Below are positions 1 through 10,700 of a DNA stretch of 64,000 nucleotides, in pieces; the stretch's first letter is position 1, and the number at the start of each line of letters is the position of its first letter. The notes below the pieces were generated by a model. That model worked only from the letters and a program-made list of their open reading frames with translations, ran no database searches and was not told where the DNA came from. The position numbers and the translations under genes were made by a program. The DNA is from Formicarius rufipectus (taxonomy: Eukaryota > Chordata > Aves > Passeriformes > Formicariidae), in assembly GCA_013399695.1 (NCBI GenBank), contig VXAU01004437.1, positions 209,790 to 273,789 of the forward strand, given 5' to 3'.

Positions 1-1522
1 TGAAAAATCAAAATCAGGCCCCAAAGATTCCAAGTAAGTAGACCACAACTAGAGTTGAGAAATTAAGAAGTGGGCAGGGACTCTGCAGACATGCTGACAG
101 GGCTCAATTGTCAAAAAATGTTAGGAGTCGACCATTTACAAACCACCTCTGCCTCGAAGTCACTCACAATATAAAGGAAAAAATGCCCAAAATTTGCCTT
201 TCCTTCCTCCTTACCACTAATCACATTAAGTAGCCTACATTTCCCCTAAGCCTTTTAGAAAGGAAATAACTGAGGGATTTAACCCTCATTAGGCTGTTGC
301 TTGTCTTCAAAATATAGATTGTTAAATAGGTAAAACAGTGAGTTGCTTAACCAGAACAATCCTAAATTCTCCACTCTCAGTCCTCCTGGAGAAACTGCAT
401 TTGCTCTTTCAGTATCTGCTGAGTTGTTTCTGCTTAATATAGGCTTGGTTTGGGGGGAAAAAAAAACAAAAACAAAAACAAAAACAAAAACAAACAAACA
501 AACAGGAAACAGGGTTGAGTTTCTGTCTGAATCGAAAGTGTAGCAAACTGTTTAATCCTAAAATCCCTTGAAATTTGGACCAAACTGAAGAAAATTTAAA
601 CAGTAGGCAATTGTGGTAGGATGGTAGAATAAGGAAAATGTTCTCAAGAAAGCAAGACCATGGTCATGGTAAGGGAGGAGGTACATTTGCTTGCAGAACA
701 CAATCCATGACCACTTGACCACATGACCACCCAGCTGAGAAAAGGTTCTCAGGCTGGTTGGCAGCTCCAGGTACCCCAGGGCCTGGCAATTCCTTGTGCA
801 GGCTGGTAACTGCTGATCTAGTGGATGGTCCCTTCTAGAGGCAGCACTGACTATGGGGAGATCACTTGCAAAACTTTTATTACATCCCGCTGCCTACACG
901 ATAGGAGGAGATTGACTTTAAATTAAAGCTTTGAAATAGAATATAAAAATTCTATTTGGTTCTGATAAATTTCAACTTAATTACAAATCTGCCAGTATAT
1001 AGAGGTGTATTTTCAATATGCAGCAACAGAGAATTTAGAAAAATAGAAATAGGGAATGTAGGAGAAAGAGAAATGTCTGGCCTGAAATGTGAAAATTTGG
1101 ACAACAAATCTGAAAAACAAAATCAGTGCATTCTGCCCATCCCGACTCTAGGTATCATTTCAGCCTAACAAGTCTGTGTAGGATTTTCTTGTGTGCATCA
1201 CTCCCAAAGAAGTGGTAAAATGATATAACCCCAGCTCTACTCCAGCTGAAACCCCACCAATTGATACTAGGAAATTACCTAATACAATTTCAACAAAAAT
1301 TTGTTGTATTTAAATAGATATATATGTAAATGGATAAAGCAATATGTTACAGTGAATCAACAGATAAGACACATCCAAATTCAAATATTTTCTAGAATAG
1401 TTTTGTAGCCCGCATGAGGTTACAAACCCAGATTAGTTGGTGGGAGTAGAGAACCCAGGTCGTGCACCACATCCTACACAGGGCAGTAAGCAACTTTGTC
1501 AAATGATACAACCAACACCAGC
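1..1522. other. SLCO1B intron 9 (partial)
   Basis: No exon of the transporter is visible here; I looked for the cysteine-rich Kazal exon and did not find it, so the next exon is to the left of the window. It contains an (AAAAAC)n repeat near 459-505 and otherwise AT-rich single-copy-looking sequence. Confidence 0.7.
459..505. repeat. (AAAAAC)n/(AAAC)n simple repeat
   Basis: A short A-rich hexanucleotide array grading into AAAC units. It creates spurious low-complexity reading frames on both strands. Confidence 0.9.
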
Positions 1523-1567
1523 CCAAGGGTTACAAACTCAAGGGTTACTAACCCAAGGGATACAAAC
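1523..1567. repeat. 3 x 15-bp tandem repeat at SLCO1B exon 9 donor
   Basis: Three consecutive 15-bp units at 1553-1567, 1538-1552 and 1523-1537. On the minus strand the units read GTTTGTATCCCTTGG, GTTAGTAACCCTTGA and GTTTGTAACCCTTGG. The array begins at the GT of the exon 9 donor. A related 14-bp stretch (13/14 identical to 1559-1572) recurs at 1419-1432. Confidence 0.95.
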
Positions 1568-1763
1568 CCAGAGTAGGGCGCTGTCAAACCAGCCACCTGG
1601 AGCACCTCACAACTGCATGTGAAGTACAAGAGGTTCAACAAGTACGCCACTATAAAGGTGATGCATGCAAACTTGGCCATTTCAGTTATGTGAAGCTTGA
1701 ATTTCTTGATCAGAAAGCCTCCTAGAAACATCCCCAGGATTGTGATGGGTAAAAGTATCACAC
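1568..1763 (-). CDS. SLCO1B3: SLCO1B coding exon 9 (helices 8-9)
   Basis: 196 nt, acceptor TTCGCAG. It encodes helix 8 ([13 protein letters not shown]), helix 9 and the start of extracellular loop 5 ([10 protein letters not shown]). The donor is a weak-looking TCTGG|GTTTGT, chosen because it matches the length (196) and phase (2) of SLCO1A2 exon 9. The intron starts with a 15-bp tandem repeat that duplicates this donor. This is the last SLCO1B exon inside the window. Confidence 0.88.
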
Positions 1764-4700
1764 CTGCGAATAGAAGGCAATTAAAATGTTGACTGGTCTC
1801 GCTGGCATAGGACCTTTCTAAAATAAATACTTGGTTCTAGTATTTTCAAAATATCAGATACTTACCTATTTCAGGCTGATCCCTTGAGGCTTTAAGACTT
1901 CTTATTACCTTTTAGTAATTTTACTTACTTTCCCATTTTCTTTTTCAAGTCATATTATGACTTTAAAAAGCTCAGTTCCTCAATATTCCCTACATTTTTA
2001 CCATACTGTTGTTTGTATAAAACCTGTACAGTTTCCTGTTAGAAGCTGGAGTGAATGAGATAAATGTCTTAGCTTGTGGTCATTTCTTCATCTAAAATAA
2101 ACCATTAAACTATGAAAGTTACAAAAAAGTCTCTGAAGTGGAACATAAGAGGCTACATCTGGTTCAGCTCTGGATTCCATTTTGATTTGAGCGTAAATCA
2201 TGAGAAGATTTGTATTTATATTTAATATGCTTAGTATTTCACAAATATCGATCTTAGCATTTATGTACTGAATAGAGAATTTTACAAGGTTTTATTGGCA
2301 TGTGTTCGCCTTTCTCTGTGTGATTTTTTTTCGGTTGGCTGTGGGGTTTGGGCATGTTGTTCTTGTAAAACTTTCTTTGCATCCAGGAAAAGAAATAGAA
2401 AAAAGAATGTTCTTCCCACATTTTTCTATCTGACAAAAGCTCAGAGCCTTCAGACTAAAGTAATGCAATATCAGTTCTGCAATGACCTCAAATACCCTGA
2501 GTTTTCTACCAGATTATAAAACAATCACTGTGAGATTAATATAATTTCAGCATTATTTTTTTCCTGAACTCTAAAGAGAACTTATTTTTGAGGCAACTGT
2601 TAAACAGAAAAAGAACTTTGAAATTAATGAAGTGTCTCAAAATTTTAGTTTGGTTTCTTGTTTCTTATAAAATCTGCATTTGGAATCAAAATGGAAGAAC
2701 ATTTATATGAAGATGTTACTCTGAAAAAGAAAAAATCACACTTTTCATTATACTTTTTAAAAATTATTTTTTCTCTTTTAATTGTCACTTGCAGCTTATG
2801 TGTAGTTTTTGCTCACAGAAACATACACATAACCCAAATCTCTGAAAAGAGCTTCTACCCAGTTCTAATAATTCTCTAGTTCAATGAATTAGGAACACCA
2901 GGAAAATTAATATTAAAATTAACATCCATTTTCAAAATATGGTAGGAAAATTAATAGACCACTACATACTCTCTTTTTAACCAGTAACATTCACGGAAGC
3001 TCCTCCTAAAAAATGAGTGCAAAATAACAGTGAAAACCTTCCTTTTTGACACTGGAATTTGAAAGGACAGGTACCTACCAATTAGAAAGATGGCTCTTGC
3101 CACAGATACATTAAATTGTTGCTCCATAAACTTTGCCTCATAGGTTATCAACCCAACAAGAGAATTGTACTGCAGAATAGTAAGGAAGATGTACACCAGG
3201 AAAATTGAATTTCCAAACAGTTTCCTCAGAGCTGGCAAGAAATCTGCAATGGAGAGGTATATGCTGTACACCCTGCTAAACACAGAGAAGAATTGTTTTG
3301 ACATGATTTAGATAGTACATTAACTTTGATTTAATTAGTGGCTGTATTGCAGGTTATAATTCTGTGCCTATCAAAACACATACTTGCTCAAATGAGAGTT
3401 TTCCTCATGTCCAGCACCTGACTTCGAGGAGTAGCAAGGCCAAGTGGCACAGAGGACGCTGAACTGAGAATCAGAAATCCTAAGTAGGACTATTCATTAC
3501 AGGCACCAACAGAGCTTCTCAATGCCTGTACAGAGCATTAAGACCCTCTATAATGTTTCAAGTGTAAAGTCTGGCACCTGAAGCAGGAGCCTTCACAAAC
3601 CACACAAGAGCCTCATATGATGGTGGTATTCAGAGAAAGGGAGCAGCTGAGCCAGAAAAAGGCTGAAAGCACTCTTGAGACCTTTGATTATAATACTGAA
3701 ATCCATTAAATTAAGGGAACATTAAAACTTGCTTTTAGACTGTAGCCTGGCTCTTGGAACACTTGCCTAAAAGATGAAAGTTCAAAATACATCTGTAGGA
3801 GTACATACATACAAATAAGACCTTGGGTCTTACGATAGAAAATATAAAAATTAAAGCAATGGGTGGTTGGGTCTGATATTGCCCATACAAAGTTAACTCA
3901 GAACCTCATACACAGGAGCTGTGAAATCAGTGAAACCCCCCCAACAGCTCATGCAGTACTTAGCCCCATGATTCCCTATAATATGTTGTCTCAGGGAAAC
4001 GGACCTGCAGCTACAGAGCAGCCGCTGATGAGGGAGGGGATGTTTTCCCTCAGCTTCCGTCATAATCGTAGACTTACAGCTGTAACACATCATCTGACAG
4101 CTATGAGCTGAGGATCTCTGGTGCCCAGAACTATGGCATGAGCTTTTCCATAAGGAGAGGACTGGAACATGCCCTTAGCATGTAATTAAAATAGCACAAA
4201 TTAGAGTCAGCATTTTTGTCTGTCATTTGCACTGCAGAAACATGCATTTTTCTGAAGGTTGGGCAAGCCCATACTGAGCTCAGAATGAACCCATGGAATA
4301 GAATTTGCATGCAAACATTTGGGCAACAATCTTTCACCTTTTACTGCCTCTGAGAACTTTAACTGTGGCTGAGCTGGGGGTTCTATTTTACAGTGATCTC
4401 CTTGAACAGATAAATGACTGATCTTCAGGTTTTGATTCTCTCCTTCTTTTGGCAAGGAGTAAGGCAGAAACCAGAAAGGCAATGAAGCAATGAAGTTGAC
4501 TGCTCCACAGATAAGCAATCCGAGCCACCAGGCACCAACCCAACGGGTATCCTTAGGATTTATGCTGATAGCGTCTATAAAATACAGAAAGACAGGAAAA
4601 TACATTAAATATCATGCAGAGCAATTACTATGCATATCCTTACAGGCACATGATTTAAAGACCAGAACAGAAGTGATTTATGTTGCATATGAAGAACTGA

Positions 4701-7700
4701 AATACAGTTTGTTTCAAATCACAGAATCATAGAAGCACAGAAATATTTGGTTTGGAAGGGACCTTTAGGATCATTTAGTTCCAACTTCACTGTCATAAGC
4801 AGAGCCACCTTCCCCTCGACCAGGTTGCTCAGAGCTCCATCCATCATGGCCTTAAGACTTCCAGGGATGGGGCATTCACAACTTCTCTGGTAACTTGTGA
4901 GTGACCCATCCCTGGAAGTGAATCAATCCTATGCAGCTGAAAATTGATGCCTCCATTTAGGCCCATGGTGGCATGTTATTGCCCCAATCTTCCAATACTT
5001 TCTGTGAGAAAGAGTGACAGCAAGAGGGCCCTTCATCACCCAATAAGAACTTCTCTTTCTCAGTTTCCCACTCTCAACCCCTTCTGCCATCCCCAAACTC
5101 TACAGTTATTCCCCAGATTTCCTCAGATTTTCCCTGGGATTAGAGACTTGTGATTTGAACAACACAATGAGTTTTCATATTAATCTTTGCTGTATCCTTT
5201 TAAAGAGACCATAATTTTTCCCAAGTGTTGAAAGGTTTCCATGAGCCTTTCACTGTTCCCTCAATGTAGGGATGCTCTTTCATTCCCTAATTTTTTCACA
5301 ACTGCATGGCAATGGTGTGTGTGCAAGCATAAAAGAAGTGCAGTGGTGACGAGGGTATTGCATCAAGGGCTATTCCAGTCACGCTACAACATAGCAGATA
5401 TTAACAATGTAAATAACACCAGCTTTTGAGTAGGAAAAATTGAGAGCCTCTCTTTTTGAAGTAGTGAACTGGGAAGGTGTTCCTTGGCATGCAGGTTCCC
5501 ACGTACAACCATCTTACCGACATCAACGATACCAATGTCAACCCAGAGGCTGGCACAGAAGGAGCCGAGCAGGAAGCCCAAGGTTGGCCCAAACATGCCC
5601 GAGGATCTCACCAGGCCTGGAAAAGAGAAGGGAGTCAGCACATGAGAGTGAGCAAAGCACTGCGTGGACAAGGCAAGCCTTCTCTGAGGGCAAGGAAAGG
5701 AGAGTGGAAGGAAGAGACAGAATAGGGGCACTGACCATTAGGGAATGTCTAATGGGAACCCTCTGAGCAGCCATAATATAAGCCATAAGCTGCCATAAGC
5801 CACAACTGCAATGCAGAAGACCTCATGTGGACGATTGCGTGCAATTAATGGGCAAGAGTCGTGTCTTGGAATGAATAGAAAGAAAAAGAATGGCATTGCA
5901 ATGGCTTTAATCCCTCCTTCCCCCTACTTCTCAGGTTTTGTAGCTGTGTTGCTCAGCTTGTGGCAGTCAACTAACGACCATGCAACTCCAGCCCTGCTGG
6001 AGGTGCCATAAATCTGCCTGGACCTCTATTTCCAGCTTGCAGGATGTTCTGTGATCGTGCAAACCAAGACTTTTCCCTGTACTACATGTTCAGGTCCCTT
6101 AATTATAAGATCAGTAGTTGATCTCATGATATGCTTATAAGAAAGCACATCTTTGCAGTTCGGGATGAAAAGAACAATAAAATTGCATGGACATGGAATT
6201 AGGTACAGGACCTTGAAAATATGGGCAACAAGGAGATGTAAGCATCCTTGTGTGAGGTCAAAGTTCATTAAACAGAATCTTTGTTGATTTGTTCAGCACC
6301 AGAATGAGCAAATCAGTTAACTGTTATGTTAATACCTACTGATGTGGCTGTGGAAAAAAAAAAAAAAAAAAGTCAAGAAATTTAGTAATCAAGTGCCTTC
6401 TTTAAAATCAGGTTTCAGTTTTACTACTGGCCTCTCTGGGGCTTCCATTTTCTGCTCTGTCTCTGCTTAGAAAGGAGGTAACACAGGACCAGAAGAAGGC
6501 AGGATGCCCCTAGAAGCAAATGAACAAGGGATGAAGACCAGCAGAACCCTAGGAAGTTAAACTGCATTTTGCTGACTGGGTGTGTAAATACAGCATAAGT
6601 GGATTTTGGTGGCCACTGCTGGCAATCAGCATAAAATTAAAACATCCCCAAAATAATTCAAGCATAGGTCCTCACATAGCCTTGCCACTTGTTTTGATCA
6701 ATTGAAGTTTAGTTGTGAGGAGGTAACAGGATCAAAAAAAAAAGTTCAGGGATTTGAATTTCTGAATTCTAGCATGGAACTGCCATCTGGGAACTGTTTG
6801 AATTTGGAGAAGGGTTAATTCTATCAGAAAATAAGGAACTATTGTCACTTCTTGCCCATATTCAGTACTATGCTCTGTAACTCCAACTATGTTTTTTCAC
6901 TGGAGAGATTTTCCTTCTGAGAGAGTTGCTTTTGCAAACTCTCTTCTGAATAAAGTGATTGCTCAGCTTATCATCAAGAACTTCTGCAATAAATTCTTAC
7001 AACTTAACCAATATGCTAATTTTTTCGTTTATGTTGCTTCATGTGGCAACTCTGGTACTATTATGTCACCACAACTCTGCCAAAAAGATTCTAATGCATT
7101 ACATTAAGCAAATGCTGTCTCCACCTCAAAATAATTTATGCTCTTACTCAACAAAACATCAAATGGTAAAAGATAAAGGAGAGAAAGGAAGCTGAAACTT
7201 CTTGTTCAGAGTCAAATAATGAGATGAATGGTCAAAATTTATCAGCAAGTCTTGACTGACCTATTCGCTATGGGGCAATTTTATTTTATTGCATTTCACA
7301 AAAGCACTGATCCTAAATTGATTCATTCAGATGATAAAGAAATAGATATAGAAAATAATTAAAGTTAGTCAAGAAAAAAGATTTCAGCTCTATGGAAAAG
7401 ATTATTTCAACATTCACTTTTTTTTGCAAATTCTTTCAGGCCACTAAAATGGAAAAAGAGACTGAAAATTGCTATTTGACTGTAAAACTGAAATATTTTA
7501 TTACTCTGTAAATTCAATACTTCATTTTGTTTGTACAACCCAATTTTCATTTTGACTGAATCCCTACTATTCTTTGTGTCTCCTTTATGTTTTTAATCTC
7601 ACTAACCCAGTAGTCCCCAATATGTCCAATCTCTCCCAAATCAGACTCCGACAAAAAAAAAAATTCAGCTGAACTTTTAAAAATACCTTTAATCAGAAGC

Positions 7701-10700
7701 TCATAGGCGATTACAAATATTTTGGACAACTGCTGAGTGGAATGTTTGACAGCTAAGCTCCTATTTTCTTCCAAAATGCAGATTTCCTTGTTCCCAAATG
7801 AAGACATTTGCCTTGGCCTTACCCTGCAACATTACACATTGAGCTCTTCCCGAAACTGTGTCTCACTCTCTTAGCAGCTCCATCTCACCAAGTTCTCTTG
7901 AGGCCACAGTTTTGACCTCCCTCAGCCACACAAACACCCCATGCTTTTAAATCAGTTTGCCAACAAATTAATTAGCTTGGGTGTAAGTCTTTCTGTCTTG
8001 GGCAATAGGTTATCTGCCATCAAAACAAGAACAACAAAATCCCAATTAGAAGGGATTTGTTACAACATCCGGGCAAGATGTTGTTTTCCCTTTGGTAACT
8101 GGTGACTTTAAAAAGCTTTTGACAGGAAGAGTGCTGCATGTCAAACTCAAAAATCCAGGGAAGAGCTTCTGAAACACTTTTACATTACTGTGCTCACATT
8201 GCAGATCCCCATATTAAGGATCTTTTCCTTATCTGTGAAATAGTGATTAGGAAGAATTTTATGCTCTGAAGCTGGGGTACTGAAGATGCTATGCCAGATA
8301 AGGCAGGTATGACTTCACACTTTGGAGGAATGAGTATTTGATTATGCTTCTCTCCCCGACAGGGAAAACAGGGGCACATGTAGCAGAAGCCACTTGGGGA
8401 AAGCAAAAGGACCACCTGGGAAATATCCTTAGAAAATAAACATGATATCTCTTTTGCATTGTTTTTTTTTTTGTTTTTTTGTTTTTTTTTTTTTTTTTCT
8501 GCACAACACAAAACTATCCCAAAAAGAANNNNNNNNNNNNNNNNNNNNNNNNNNNNNNNNNNNNNNNNNNNNNNNNNNNNNNNNNNNNNNNNTTTTTTTG
8601 TTTTTTTGTTTTTTTTTTTTTGTCTCTGCACAACACAAAACTATCCAGAAAAGATAAGATAGAATCTTTTTGTTTATTTTTTGTTTGTTGTTGTTGTGTT
8701 GTTTTGTTTTGTGTTTTTGTTTGGGATTTTTTTTGTGAGCATTTGCTTGGCTATAGAAATGTTAAAGAAAAGAATGTTTAGCATAAAAATCACTCACTTG
8801 TTTATTACCTATGTAAAACGCTGAGTTTTCTTCTTTAGAAAAGTCATCAATATATGAAACCCCCAGTGGCATGACTGGTGCTTCCCCAATTCCACGCAAA
8901 AGGTTCCCCATCAACACAAAGAGCCACAGGTAGGAATTTGTTGTTTTCTCACATCCTGCAGGCCACAAACATGGACATTTCTGTGAACACAGTTCTGAAA
9001 ATACTTTATTGCACAGTAGAATTACATAAAACACGGGTTTTAACAATCATTACAGGGTGGGTTTGTATATACCATGGTTTCTACTGGGGTTTTACTGCTT
9101 TCCAGTAAAAGAGGGTTTATAAAATGGGCTCAGGCAGAAAAAAGGAATGCAGCATCAGAGTTTTTCCTTACCAACATTTTCCACTGTGCTGGGTGTTTCT
9201 GTAGCATGTGTGACTGGATGGCCCTGAGATGATGCTGGGGAGCAGGCTGAAACACTCGTGGTGGAGTTGTTGTCCACACTAACAGTTATCGTTTCATAAT
9301 TATAACTGGAAAACAACTGTGTAAAATACAACTGACACATGACAGAATCTGCTTAGCAGGAAGCATTCATGAGCTTTGTGTTCATACACATTCATTCCCC
9401 GTACTGGCAGGCAAAGTGAAGGGGCAGCCCATGTCCAGTCCTTTGCTTAAAAAGATAGGTATATTCATACCTTTTTCACATGATCTGATGATACTGCCAC
9501 CAATATTTTCTTGAGCTAAAGAGCAAAGAAAGCTGCTTCAAGTTAAGAGACGATTCTTTAGACTGCCAGACAGAGTCCAACCACACCCATCTACCTACAA
9601 CGTTGCTGATGCTTTTCCATGTTGGCACCTCTTTCTCCCTTATGTGACAGATGTGTGACATGGAGATCTCTCTCCTAGTGCAAAATTACATAGCTAAGGA
9701 TCTAGTAGTAGCCTATCTGTGTCTGTAAGAGATTAACACTGGCTGCAAGATACACATGCAAGTTTGTCTGCAATTAAGCAACCAGCTACAACAACAAATC
9801 TGCCAAGTAAATTGAAGCCAGCTGGAATACATTTATGATACATTGGGATAAATGGAGAGCAGATATTCCCTCTGATCATGCCATCAACTTTAATATTGTG
9901 ATGGATGACAGTGAGGTCCCCATGGCCACTGGGTTTTGCCTGGTGTTTGGAGAATGGATGGTCTTCTGAACCTGGCTCTGAGTTTGGGCTAAATCAGAGA
10001 TTTCCATAGCTCTGCTTCTGGCCTTTGCTGTCCCCTGCATTGCAGGTTCCCATACAGTGACTGTGGCCACTTTCTATACCACGGTCCCCAGATATGATTC
10101 TTCCCATACCTTCCTTATCACAGTTACTGGTTTTGGAACTAAAGAAGATGCACAAATCAATTTTAATTTTTGAGGGACAGAGGGGTTTTATTTTCAACTA
10201 CTGCTCAGTAAGAATACCAAAGGATTGGAAAGGTATGACCTGCCTCTGACAACTATGCAAGCATTAAAGCTTAGATATGAAGGGGTATTTAGATATTTAA
10301 CTTTCACTGTGTTCAGTGGAGAGAGATACAAATCTCCATAATTTTAAAGAGCTTATCATGAGTAGCCATCATGGAGAAAGAAAGCTTTTCCATCAAGGTT
10401 TCATTATAGTTCATTTAAGCAGGAAAAAAAAAAAAAAAAAAAAAAAAGAAAAGAAANGGAAATCAGCCCAAAAAAATGTGTGTATACATATACATATATC
10501 TCTATGCCAGATGAAAATTTCGACCCACTTTATCCCTAATTACGTATGAGTTCAGTAGAAGCCTGAGGCTTCTCTCTTGCTAACCTGTAGGAAGAGCTAA
10601 GTTTTCAGAGAGGAAACCAGAGAGCCATTACTAAGAATATCACCCTTTATAACCTTCTGCTACCTAGAAGAAGCTTCCATTGCCAAGCTTTAAATTCAGG

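Noticed and set aside
1474..1567. Continuation of the SLCO1B exon 9 frame past the donor (FVSLGLVTLEFVTLG and onward).
   Set aside because: This is intron read through the 15-bp repeat. Exon length (196) and phase match SLCO1A2 only if splicing occurs at 1568. Partial inclusion is treated as a hypothesis in the findings.
8194..8781. Several reading frames spanning the N run.
   Set aside because: They are artefacts of poly-T/poly-A sequence and unknown bases translated as X.
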